This document shows, piece after piece, positions 11,137-22,000 of a stretch of 64,000 nt of DNA (the first letter of the stretch is position 1; each line of letters starts with the position of its first letter). The notes under the pieces are model-generated. The model was not told where the DNA came from. It ran no database searches and was given only the letters and a program-made list of their open reading frames with translations. Source of the stretch: Plantago ovata (lineage: Eukaryota; Streptophyta; Magnoliopsida; Lamiales; Plantaginaceae); NCBI GenBank assembly GCA_028274465.1, contig CM051455.1, forward strand, positions 96,728,365 through 96,792,364, in the 5' to 3' direction. The translations under genes were made by a program, and so were the position numbers.

Positions 11137-11480
11137 ACACAAGTATCTCTCCGCGAGATTCTTTGCTAGCAAAAAAGCGGCAGGAAGTCATTCCATTCCT
11201 TTTACACAAGTATCTCTCCGCGAGATACTTTGCTAGCAAAAACATGAATACATCTCTCCTCGAGATTCCTTTTCACACAAGTATCTCTCCGCGAGATTCT
11301 TTGCTAGCAAAAAAGCGGCAGGAAGTCATTCCATTCCTTTTACACAAGTATCTCTCCGCGAGATACTTTGCTAGCAAAAACATGAATACATCTCTCCTCG
11401 AGATTCCTTCTACACAAGTATCTCTCCGCGAGATACTTCGCAAGCAAAAAAGCGGCAGGAAGTCATTCCATTCCACTAAG
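11137..11480 (+). repeat. Dimeric tandem repeat in the Tat 3' spacer
   Basis: Two related units of about 70 bp alternate X-Y-X-Y-X. Each begins ACAAGTATCTCTCCGCGAGA and contains a GCTAGCAAAAA word. X continues with AGCGGCAGGAAGTCATTCC and Y with CATGAATACATCTCTCCTCG. The X copies are nearly identical to each other, as are the Y copies, so the higher-order unit is about 140 bp and was amplified recently relative to the rest of the element. Confidence 0.85.
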
Positions 11481-11723
11481 GAATACTTACCCGGATCCGA
11501 TCTTTTCCCAGCAAAAATACCTCTTTTCATAAGGTCCGAGCAACGTCTGCTCGCACCCTATAAAAAGGGGGGGGGAGGGAGAGATAGGAGGAGGGAAAGT
11601 TACCAAGGCGCGAATACGGAAATCTTTTTTCGCCCACTACTAGTCGAGGCTCTGCTCGACCTCTACTTCAACATAGTTCCTCAACTATCTTCTACAAAGA
11701 TACTTGGAAACTAGGGGGACATA

Positions 11724-12479
11724 TGTTAGGGTTGAAATATGTCCGGTCCGTATGTACGAACTGAAGCGGTCTAAGAGCGCGACAAAGCATCATAGGCCGT
11801 CCCTCAAGGGGCACAACCACACCCAAGTATGTCACTAAGGTGTGGATCGACCAACATAGGGTCCGACCATCACTGGGAGGACAACCCTCAAAATAAGCTC
11901 CTCTCAAGGACAAAGCTGCCAGTAGGCTCGAGGAGCATCCCTCTCTGGCTCGAGGAGGCCTTACGTCAAGGTAACGCTCCTTGACAAAAACTGAGCAGGA
12001 CACTACTCGCATCACCCACGCACAAGGAAGGCACGAGGACCACAGAGCGACCAGCCATGGTTGCTCTCCTGGGCCAAGGCCCACGGACCTCCTTAATGGG
12101 CCTGGGCCGAGGAAGGCCTCAATCCTGGCCGTACACGTGGCGTGATCCTACATGACCTGAAGATGAAGGGTCGCAAGTATAAAAGGCCCTCATTTACTCT
12201 CCAACAGTAAGCATTAACTACGTCACCCGAGCACCACTCTCACTACTCTTACTAGGGAAGCCTCACAACTCCCTACTCGTAAAGTCGCCTCTCCGGTCTG
12301 ATACCTTACAGACCGGGCAAGAGACACTAACCCCCCCCTTCTAGTCTATTTCAGGTACGAGGAAGCTACAAGAAGACTCACTTCCTACCTTAGAGGAACA
12401 CTACAAGAAGAAGAACTAGAGAGACTTAGAATAGCGATTCATTGCGAACTTAGAAAGAAACACGAATTACCCTTCAACA
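11724..12479 (+). repeat. 3' LTR of the Tat-lineage fossil
   Basis: It starts TGTTAGGGTTG just after a purine-rich tract and ends CCCTTCAACA, giving TG...CA ends and about 756 bp. It contains TATAAAAGG near 12179 and, shortly after it, GCATTAACTACGTCACCCGAG, consistent with a U3/R boundary. The left LTR is not in the window, so no target duplication can be checked; the DNA after 12479 is another element's LTR. Confidence 0.7.
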
Positions 12480-13911
12480 GATACGGCATGCGTTGGGTAT
12501 ATTAGAAAGCATATGGTGTGAGTGATTGGACCAGGATCAGGATTCATTCCTCCAAATAGATTCAAGGAGAGAACACTCTACATCTCATATTTAGTGCGAT
12601 CATTAGTCAGTGGCCACTGCAAAGATATATGTCAAAATGGTATTTGGACATAATCATCTAGATCGACTGAGAAGATTGAGAGACAATGGATGAGTTATTG
12701 GAATAGACACTAATCCATATTCTAGACTCATTCGAGTATTCGAGAATGAAAGGACCGTATCATCAAAGTACTCTACATCACAGGCAATTTGTATCTCCTC
12801 AACAAACGTTCCTTACATATTAGTATTGTCTAGTGATGATTGTCTAGGAATATTCACTGAGACCTCATTGCCTAATGTGTGAGGGCCTATGGGTCATATA
12901 CAACTAGGTGATAATTCTTCGGATTAAGCATTAGGGTAAATTAAATGTCAATTGGTTTGATAAGATTTGATTTACTATTGTCAATAACATTTATTTTCTT
13001 GGAAATCATTAATTAAGTTAAAATTGGATTTATGACTTAATTACTGTATTAAATAAAATATCAATTGGATTGATAAATATTTAATTTAATATTGTTGAGA
13101 ATGTTATATTTGATAGAATTAATTAATTAAGTTGAATTGAATTCAATTACTTAATTAATTTATACTTTTAGAAAGTAAATTAATTAAATTAGATTTAATT
13201 AATAAAAGAAGAAAGAATAATTAGATTAAATTAGATTTAATTAATTAAAGTTAGAATGTGCATTTGAACCAATTTGAAATGAGGTTCAAGTGTTAAAAGC
13301 CCGAAAAAAAAAGATTGCTAGTGGTGGGTTTCGAACCCGTGATCTCCAGAAAAATAGCTTGCACACATACCAACTGGGCCAGGCCCATGTAAAACACCGT
13401 ATTAGCGTTTTACCTATCTAGGGCTGCGATAGCAGTAGATAGAAATCAGGATGGATGGAACGTGTGTAGCTGATTTTGCTAAGAGCTTTCTTCATCTTTT
13501 GGGTTTCTTCTACACGGTTGTATTCGTTCTAACTTTTTTCTTTTCTTCTTCGATTAATTCTCATTCATTATGATCTTTGAGATTTCTTGTTTTGCTTAAT
13601 GTAGATTTGAATATGGATTTTCTAGCATTCATGGAGAATTCATCAACGAAAAATTTGAACTACGTTTGACTTGATCCTGAGGGAACGTAGGCAGCTTAGA
13701 ATTGTTCTGAGTTCAGTTAGATTCTTTAGAAGATCATCAATTGTTCGTTGAGGAACAAATTTATATAATGGAAGCTGGAAGCTGGAAGCTGGATAACGGG
13801 TAAGTTATTTATATGGAGCATGCTAAATAATCATTCAATCAACGATCCATGTAGAAAAATTTTCGAATTCCGCTACATTAACCTTAGAGGTAATTTCCTA
13901 CAATTCCTAAC
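12480..13911 (+). mobile_element. Ty1/copia LTR fragment (same family as the element at 60.9-64 kb)
   Basis: It aligns by eye with the reverse complement of 61430-61000: GATACGGCATG, AAGCATATGGTGTGAGTGATTGG, a long shared block about matching TGTCAAAATGG and GACTCATTCGAGTATTCG, and the CCTATGGGTCA block. The organisation also matches the LTR of the 15.7-25.3 kb copia element, a more distant relative. The right end resembles a copia LTR end (TCCGCTACATTAACC...TAACA). The left part is cut off by the Tat insertion. This is an old fossil LTR. Confidence 0.65.
13315..13390 (-). other. tRNA-like Pol III promoter remnant (A and B boxes)
   Basis: The minus strand reads GGCCCAGTTGG (A-box-like, 13371-13381) and, about 30 nt later, GGGTTCGAAACCC (B-box-like, 13326-13338, a self-complementary T-arm). 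The spacing suits a tRNA or tRNA-derived SINE head, but acceptor and anticodon arms do not pair, so it is not a working tRNA gene. It is either a SINE remnant or a tRNA-like motif belonging to this copia LTR. Confidence 0.4.
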
Positions 13912-14471
13912 AACCGGATATTTAGAACCACCCGCAAATCTATAATGAAGCAATAGAAAGAGTCATGGAGACCTAGTATAAAAGGGGGTCTAGCGGAATA
14001 GTGAAGGCATCCAATCTGAATGTATTACGGTTGAAGCAAAAAGCCTACCAAGCATATATCTACCCGTCGTTCTTCGATTCTCCAACCATCAATAGCCGAT
14101 CGGTGTTTCGCAATCACATACTCAATATCGCCGTCGTCACCACCGTAGAATTCTAAGCCGGTCACTAGAGCTTTAGAAATACCAATATGATCACCGGATC
14201 TATAAAATTCTAATACAGTTGCCAGACACCCAATCCTCATATCCATTCTCCTATCTCTTGATCTGGCTAAGTTCTTTCTTTCGTTTAATACGTGCACATT
14301 TACTTTATTCATTCATATTACAAATTCGCTAACTTGAGCATCGGAGTTCATACGGTCGGCACCACACCGGTGTCCTGGAATCTCACACTTTCCTTTTTGT
14401 TGATCTTGTCTTACAGGTCACCACTCTCTTGTTTTTGCTAATCCTTTGTCTCGCAGGTAGTTGGAGCCCAC
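13912..14471 (+). repeat. Probable LTR fragment of another Ty3/gypsy fossil (U3 end-R-U5)
   Basis: A good TATA box (AGTATAAAAGGGGGT, about 13975) is followed about 350 bp later by TTGAGCATCGGAGTTC...CACACCGGTGTCCT and a GTCTTACAGGT word, the arrangement typical of gypsy R-U5 sequences. Neither LTR end is clear. A minus-strand reading frame at 14025-14312 crosses it but has no recognisable features and is probably chance. Confidence 0.35.
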
Positions 14472-15683
14472 TGATGAAACGAGATTGTCAGACTCAATTA
14501 ATCAAATAAATTTGTTTTTAGCCAAAGGCAATTTACAACTACAACGAAAACCAAGGCACGTAGTGTAGAAGTAAAATAACCTCGAGTGTCGATCTCTAAG
14601 GACTATAACTAGCTTTATCTAATTTAATTTAAGCTATAAACTCAACAAACGACTTAGCACAAATTTTCTTGTCAATAATAATGGAAGTCAGCGATAGTAT
14701 GATCATTCAAAGCATTAGGTTAATAATCATGCATGAAGTACTTGAACGTTTGCATAGAAATCTAAGATCATGATTTGTCCAATGTGTTCCGTTCAATTCA
14801 ACACTACGAAGATAGAGGGCTTAGATAGATCAAAGAAATAAAGCAATAAGTCAAGTCTGAATCGCGTTACTGCCACTCATGCATAATTAAGAACCCTAGC
14901 TAAGAAATCACATACTATCACCAACGATAGATTTAGCTACTCATAGATAAATTGCAATCAACAAGAATCAAAGCAAGATTGAACGAAAACATGTTGAAAG
15001 AAATAAATAAAAGTAGAAAAATCGTGAGATACAACTTACCAACGAAGGGCGTCAATCTCCGAAGAATTGCTAGCTCACAAGCAAGAATTGATAAACAACG
15101 AGGTCCAATTGCTATGCTTAATCCTCCAAATTGATAAGAAAAAGAGTCTCCTATGCTAAGAATTCCCAGAACACGCTCTGGAGAATTTGTCTCTCAAAAT
15201 AATGTGAAAAGGTATGAAAAACGTAGAAACAGGCGAAACTATATAAAGGAGTTCGGAAGACGTGCGGCGAACCGCCACAGACGCCGGGCGAACCGCCTGG
15301 CGTGGGGCGAACTGCCCCACATCCCCGGCGAACCGCCCGGGAGCTCCAGTGGCGGTGGATGCGTTTTCTTGACTTGATTTTCTTTTTGGACTCGAATTTT
15401 GCCTTCTAGCGACCTTTAAGCCTTAAAACTCGACCCCTAGACCTCAAATCTCGTCCGGAAGCTTCTAGATACACCACGTATGACCACGAAACACTGAATC
15501 TTCGTTCTCTTCAACATAATTGTCCGGAAAATCACGTTTTTTACCTAAAACCTGAAAAATGCAAAGAAAAGGGAAACGTGACACTATTCTAATAAATGCA
15601 CTAAAATATAGCTAAATTAGCATAGATGATAGCTAAATAGGTGAAAAAAGACTTGAATGAAGGTGTAAAATACACGTTCATCA
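14472..15683 (-). repeat. 3' LTR of Athila-like fossil A
   Basis: The plus strand begins TGATGAAACG and ends ACACGTTCATCA (TGATG/CATCA inverted ends), followed by AACTCCCC, the complement of a GGGGAGTT purine tract. It matches the LTR of fossil B (42647-44032) at both ends and in landmarks such as CGAGTGTCG and ACGTGACACTATTCTA. It is about 1.2 kb long and contains a GC-rich palindrome array at 15250-15360. Confidence 0.7.
15250..15360. repeat. GC-rich palindrome array in the LTR of fossil A
   Basis: Four or more variants of GGCGAACCGCC occur in about 110 bp (GTGCGGCGAACCGCCAC, CGGGCGAACCGCCTGG, GGGGCGAACTGCCCC, CGGCGAACCGCCCGG). Each can fold on itself with a 1-3 nt centre. The surrounding LTR is AT-rich. 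The same core, GGGCGATTCGCCC, forms an array in the internal region of the same fossil at 28490-28660. Confidence 0.75.
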
Positions 15684-15718
15684 AACTCCCCAAACCGAAC
15701 CTTTGCTTGTCCTCAAGC

Positions 15719-17813
15719 TGATAGTGTCTATGTCCTAGAGACAGTCCTTATTAAGGGCATGGAGCCCTTATAGAGGGCATATATGTACTATTACAGAGGT
15801 CAACGTAATATAATATGTGTTTGTTGCTTTTACTATTGAGTATCGCTTTCATATTTATATTACACTAGGCATGCAGCATGTCATATCTCTATTTCTGTCT
15901 GTATTGATATTAAACATGTCCCCTCGGATAGATGACCAATCACACAGATAGTGGGAGCTATGTGAGTTATCATCTATCCCAAACTCTCCCTAGTCGAGGT
16001 TCATCTCGGATGTAGGGGTCTGAATGAACCAGATGAGACTAGTATGCGTGGAGGTTATACTTGTTGGAGCAAGTGTGAGCCGATCCCACGGCCACGGAAC
16101 GGATTGTTGGACAATCGAGAAACGTTCCCATAACTGCGCATAGTTGTTCGAAGAAGGATTATCCAACAATGGAAGTACCCACCGGACACTCCCATTGATG
16201 TATACTCTACACCGAAGTGTCTATTGAAACCGGTAAGTTGTTGAAGTGATGCCAGTCGTCCTTTGGACTTACAGGACTTTATCATCACATTTGTTGCCCC
16301 ATATCCTTGGTGGACCCGTCGATGTCAGCTCTGAATAAACAGTTGACCTAAGACACGATCCAGGATTATGGCTACATACAAATGGGGATGATAAGTGTTT
16401 CTGTGAAGGATTCATCTCTCAACTGTAGCACAGGAGAGTACTGCTCATAGTCTTCATAGTTGTGTTGGTAAAGTCACTGGCCAGTGCATTGATATATTAT
16501 GATGGTCATAAGTATATCTTAGTAACCAAGCAACTCCCTGAGACGCCCATGGATGTATTATTGGGATAGACACATCATCGATACTAGATGCATTCGAGTC
16601 AGTCAGATGAAGGGACGTTACCATCGCCGCGTTGAACGCAACAGACTTCGCAACGAAGGGTTTGCTTTGAGAAACCTCTCAAACGTCCTCATGTATTAAT
16701 ATTGCAAATGGAACCGTCTAGGAATTCCATTTTGCCTAGTCTTGGACTTGCTTAATACAATGAGACACTATGGGTCACACTATGTGGTGATTCAGCTTAT
16801 CAGAATATCCTTGAAGATGGAATCGCAATTAATTTGGAATTAATTGTGATTGATGGATTATAATTGATTTGGAATTAATTATAATATTTGGTGGCTCAAT
16901 TAATGATTTGGAATTATTAATTGAATTGGTTAATTAATTGTATTTTATGCAAATACAATTAAAGATTATATTTTGGAAATATAATAGAGGTTTGATCTGA
17001 AAGGATATGTTAATGTAGAATTAACATATTCACATGGGCAAAATCTAATTGGAGTTTCAATTGCCTTAGAACTATAAGTGGGCCCCAAAATTGGGACCCA
17101 CCTATCTCCCGTAGGACATGGGCGCGCACGCGCGCGTAGGCTGGATAGGGGAAGGAGTTCGACTCCTTCCTCTAATAGAAGTCCAAGGGATAAGTTAGAT
17201 TTTCCTGATTGAGTTTTAATTTGATTGGGAATGAATCTAGACTTGATATTGGTTTCCTAGTGCGATAAGAATTAGATTCTTATTCCTTTACGAAGTCTAA
17301 TTGCTTATGCTTTAGGCTTCTATTGACTACTATATATAGTAGACTATTAGAGAGTTTTTTCATGATTCTGAACAATCAATTCTTAGAGAATTATTCTACC
17401 CAGTTTTCTTAGAGAAAAATAAAAAGCTCTCCCCTCCTTTATAAGCCACACGTGCGCGCCACCTTGCCGGAGGAATCGCCGCCCCGTCTTCTTGGTCACA
17501 CAAAGAATATCCTAGCATTCTTTCGATAGGTTGTTCATCCGTGGATACCAAGTTTGAGGTTCTATGAGCTGGAAACTAACTCTTATTGTCTTGCAGATAA
17601 TCAGAGTATTGCAGATATCTTCGACTTCGACGAAGGAGAAGATACACCGGATTATTACGAAGACTTGGAAGCTGCTTTGGAAGTAAGGTTAGTCTTCTAA
17701 TTGACGTGTTTACATATATACGGCATATACATAATCAATTAACCTGTATGTTAAGAAAATTTTTGAAATTCGGCTGCGTACCCTAGGGGTAACTCTGGCC
17801 GTATTTTCTTACA
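15719..17813 (+). repeat. 5' LTR of the copia element
   Basis: It runs from TGATAGTGTCTATG to TTTTCTTACA, about 2.1 kb, and pairs with 23238-25315. A TATA box (CTATATATAG) lies at about 17329-17339, and an AATAAAAAG polyadenylation-like word near 17417. A CGCGCACGCGCGCG alternating purine-pyrimidine tract lies at about 17126-17140; it has a counterpart in the 3' LTR near 24630. Confidence 0.92.
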
Positions 17814-17814
17814 G

Positions 17815-17827
17815 TGGTATCAGAGCC
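17815..17827 (+). promoter_or_regulatory. Primer binding site (tRNA-iMet) of the copia element
   Basis: TGGTATCAGAGCC lies two bases after the 5' LTR and is complementary to the 3' end of plant initiator tRNA-Met, the usual Ty1/copia primer. Confidence 0.9.
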
Positions 17828-17994
17828 AAGTTAATTGATTACGTATATACGTATATATATTGTATGATTTTGTTGATATGTGGATACAATTGATTCTATG
17901 ATTAATTCGTATTTCAAAAGTTTTGTTTTTATACAAATTTAGAATTTATATTTTTTCAAAAAAAAATTTTTTTTTTTTTATATATATATTTCCG

Positions 17995-18150
17995 ACCGGG
18001 CCGCCTGTGGGACGCAGGCGCCCGTGCCCGCGGCGCAGGCGCTTGGCACCCGCGTGCCGCGGGCACCCGCGCCTGCGGACGCAGGCGCCCGTGCGCCTCT
18101 GGCGCCGGGCGCCCGCGGCCGCATGCACGGTAGGGGACGGGATCCCGTCC
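17995..18150 (+). repeat. GC-rich palindromic block in the copia leader
   Basis: This block of about 155 bp is very GC-rich inside an otherwise AT-rich leader. The phrase GACGCAGGCGCCCGTGC occurs twice almost exactly (about 18010 and 18077), and GGCGCC, CCGCGG and GGGCGCCC are self-complementary. It lies between the primer site and gag, where packaging or translation-control structures of retroelements commonly sit. Open frames here on both strands are composition artefacts. Confidence 0.7.
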
Positions 18151-19003
18151 CATGTTTTAATGTATATATATATATTTTCCGGGTTGGACCCAAAATTGAA
18201 TTTTGAAAATTTTGAGGATTGAATTTTATATTTGGAATATAAATATGATTTAATTGTAATTGTTTGTAACTAGAGGGGTTAAATTTAATTAGTATAAAGT
18301 TAAAGGGCTTATTTGTAATTTATCAATTTATTTTTTATTGCAAATTAGTCCTTCTACTTTTGAATTTAGATTTAACACCTCCAAGGTTTCAAAAATTACA
18401 ATTAAGTCCTTCGGGTTTTCAAAAATTACTACTTGGTCAATAGAATTTTCGATTTTTCAATGTAGTCCAATTTTTCAATTATTTCATAGAGATTATAAGT
18501 ATGGGATTATAATTTTCATAATGAAATTATGAAGTCATTTGACATCCACATAGGCTCCTACTTGTTTTCATAATGTCTTGTATTGGCGACCTCGTCTTAT
18601 AGACTCGCAGTGATCGTCAGATTAGAGTAAGCCTATGGTTATGACATACTGCATATTGTATCTAGCGACCTCGATAGGTACAGTATGTAGGGCATCGGGT
18701 TAAATTAGATTTAACAACCAAGAGTTGCGTGACGCAATTGGATAGTCCTACCGGTCATATTATGCTATGCGACCAGCCCCCGTTGGAGTATAGCATAGTA
18801 TGGATTTGGATCTTGGCCACTACGGTAACTTGTTGGACATTACCCGTATGTTTGTTGTGGGGGCAAGCATATGTGAAAATAGTGGGAGCTAAACAGCTAA
18901 AGGACCTTGTTGTTTAGTTATGTTGACTGTGTATTTAGAAGTAATATTTCAATAGTTGATTTATTATTTTCGTTCTATATTATTTCTCCTTAGGAAATTA
19001 GAA

Positions 19004-22000
19004 ATGGCGAGTATCTCGCTCCGTGTTGTCTTAGAGAAGCAAATTTTGACCGGACCAAACTTCCTAGATTGGATCAGGAATATACGTTTGGTGCTGAGGT
19101 ACGAAAAGATTGAGTACGTCTTGGACGAGGTCATTCCCGTGTGCCCCGAAAATCAGACTGCCGATCGGGTTGCTGCTTGGAATCAAGCCAACAAGGCAAG
19201 TCTGATAAGCATCTTGAGGATGCTAGATCCGCGCAGTGTATTATGCTGGCGGCAATGAGCAATGAGCTGCAGAGGCAACATGAAAGCATGTTGCCGTATG
19301 AGATGCTGAAGCATCTTGAGTCGCTCTTTAAGGCGATAGCTAGAAGTGTTGAATTTGATTTGATCAAAGAGATACACAGATGCAAGCTCAGTGAAGGAGG
19401 GAACATGTCTGAGCATGTTCTCAAAATGATTGGTCTCTTTGAAAAGCTTGCCGATGTCGGCGTTAAGCTAGAGAACAAGATCATGGTGATCTTTGTCCTT
19501 CAATCATTGTCGAGTTCGTATTCCCAGTTCATCATTAACTACACGATGAATGCGAAGGACGTAACACTGCCTGAACTTCATAATCTTCTGAAGACATATG
19601 ATCAAACTCTTCCTAAGAAGGAAAAGTCGATCATGCTTGTTGGGCAACCGTCTAACCCAAACCCGAGAAACAAAGGTGCTAAGGGTAAGGGAAAGTCGGG
19701 AGCCAAGGCTAACACTTTGAGTGATAAGCCTAAGCGTCCGAACCAGAAAAGGAAGTTCAATAGAAGCGGAAGGGTGCGCACAGATGAATATCTTTTCTGT
19801 AAGCAGAAAGGACATTGAAAGAAAGATTGCCCTAAGCTTAGGGCAGATCAAGCTAAGAAGCCACCGGCTTCTGGCTCAGGTATGTATGTTATTGAAATGA
19901 ACATGACTACTTTTGACTCCAATGGTTGGGTATTAGATACAGCCTGTGGCTCACACATTTGTACTAATGTGCAGGGGCTAATTGATCACAGGCTAGTTAA
20001 GCAAGGTGAAATCGACTTGCATGTTGGGAACGACAATCCAGTTGAAGCCAAACGCGTTGGACGCTGCAAGATAGATTTACCTTCGGGACAATGTTTAGAA
20101 CTTGATGATGTTTATTTTGTTCCATCCATTGTCAGAAATATTATTTCCATTCCATTGTTAGACAATATGGGTTTTTCCTTTCGATTTGCGAATAATACTT
20201 GTTATTTTTCATTAAATGATCAGTATTATGGAAAAGCTCGCTTAGTGAATGGTTTATATATTTCGCAAAGTAGTCTACCTTTATTTCAAATACATAACAA
20301 ACAACCATCTTCAAGTAGGAAGAATAATCCATCTTATCTATGGCATTGTCGGCTAGGCCATATCAATGAAACACGGATTCAAAGACTAAGCAAGTTGGAC
20401 TACTTAGAACCATTTGATTTTGAATCATATGGTACATGCGAATCATGTGTTAAGGGTAAGATGACGAACAAACCTTTTGTTGGACAAGGTGTTCGTGCCA
20501 CTCGCTGCTTAGAGCTCATACATACCGATGTATGTGGACCTTTTAAAGTCCATGCGCGTGGGGTTTATCCTTACTTCGTTACCTTTACTGACGATTTCTC
20601 AAGGTATGGATATATTTATCTTATGAAGAATAAATCCGAGACATTTGGGAAATTCAAGGAGTTTAGGAATGAGGCCGAGAATGAATTGAACCTAAGGATA
20701 GTCACTCTTCGATCAGATCGAGGAGGTGAATACCTTAGTGAAGAATTTATCGACTACTTGAAAGAAAATGGAATTCAATCGCAATGGACTCCTCCTGGAA
20801 CACCACAGTTAAATGGTGTGTCTGAAAGGAGGAATCGAACACTGTTAGACATGGTAAGATCAATGATTGGATTCTCGACTCTTCCAAAATATCTGTGGGG
20901 ATATGCACTACAAACTGCAATCTACATTCTGAACCGTGTACCATCTAAATCAGTGGAGAAAACTCCTTATGAGTTATGGAAGGGAAAGAAGCCCTCACTG
21001 GGCTATCTTAGACCTTGGGGCTGTCCTGCGATAGTCAAACTGATGCTCACTGATAAGTTAGATGCCAAGGGTGTCAAAGTATATTTCATAGGCTATCCTC
21101 GTCAGACGAGAGGCTATGAATTCTATTATGCTGAAGATCACAAGGTAATCGTATCTAGAAACGTCAAGTTTTTAGAAGCTGAATACCTCGAAGAAGAGAG
21201 GTTAGATGACATGATAGAACTTGAAGAAATTCAAGACTTTGACACGCACGAACATGAGTTCTCTAAATCTTCTGATTTGGACCCAAGTTCAGTGGGAGCT
21301 TTCGAAGCAGACAAGGGTAATGATATGACACTTGCTAGGCATGTCATAGTCAGTGGGAGTCCTGTGATTAGATCAATAGTTGAAACCACACCATCAGAAC
21401 CCGTTGTCAACCAACCTGTGCAACAAGTTGCACAAGAGCAGCCTCCCGCAAGGGAACAGGATCGCGCCCCGCGACCAGCTGCATCAGTACCCACTGATAA
21501 TGTTCGTGTTACACGAAGCCAGAAAATAAAAGTACCAGAACCAGTCGAGCTCCGTAGGTCGAAGAGGATCCTAAAAGGACCTCAGAAGCAAAGCCTTATG
21601 ATAGAAGACATCAGTGAACTTGATGTCGGCTTATCAGATCGGGAAGATACCGAGACCTACAAAGAGGCAATAATTGATATTGACTCAGACAAATGGCAAG
21701 AGGCCATGGAATTGGAAATGGACTCCATGTACCAAAATCAAGTTTGGAACTTGGTAGACTTGCCCCAAGGGGTTAGACCTATTGGGTGCAAATGGGTCTT
21801 TAAACGAAAGATAGATGCCGATGGCAAGGTACAAACACACAAAGCTAGGCTTGTGGCGAAAGCCTACACGCAAAGGTATGACATCGATTACGATGAAACC
21901 TTTTCACCGGTAGCAAAATTGAAGTCCATTCGAATTCTACTTGCGATAGCTGCCTACTATGATTATGAGATTTGGCAGATGGATGTAAAGACTGCCTTCC

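Larger units (their letters stand above)
5182..12479 (+). mobile_element. Ty3/gypsy fossil, Tat lineage, 3' part with antisense accessory ORF
   Basis: The order seen is integrase C-terminal half (+), a long spacer, an antisense ORF with a putative gypsy-type transposon domain (PF04195-like), a tandem repeat, a purine-rich tract (ACTAGGGGGAC) and the 3' LTR. An extra ORF, often antisense, between integrase and 3' LTR is a known trait of the Tat lineage, as in Grande. The element is markedly GC-richer than its surroundings. It is broken: the coding parts hold many (well over five) breaks and the 5' half is lost in the gap, so LTR age cannot be estimated. It sits inside an old copia LTR, whose rest begins at 12480. 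Confidence 0.8.

Noticed and set aside
13315-13390. A functional tRNA gene on the minus strand
   Set aside because: A and B boxes are present, but the acceptor and anticodon stems do not pair and no terminator T-run follows at the right distance.
14025-14312. A 95-codon minus-strand gene
   Set aside because: It crosses an R-U5-like LTR segment, has no recognisable motif and no promoter or splice context.
17923-18222. Several overlapping open frames on both strands with Ala/Arg/Pro-rich products
   Set aside because: All arise from the GC-rich palindromic block, where stops are rare in every frame; no start context or protein pattern.
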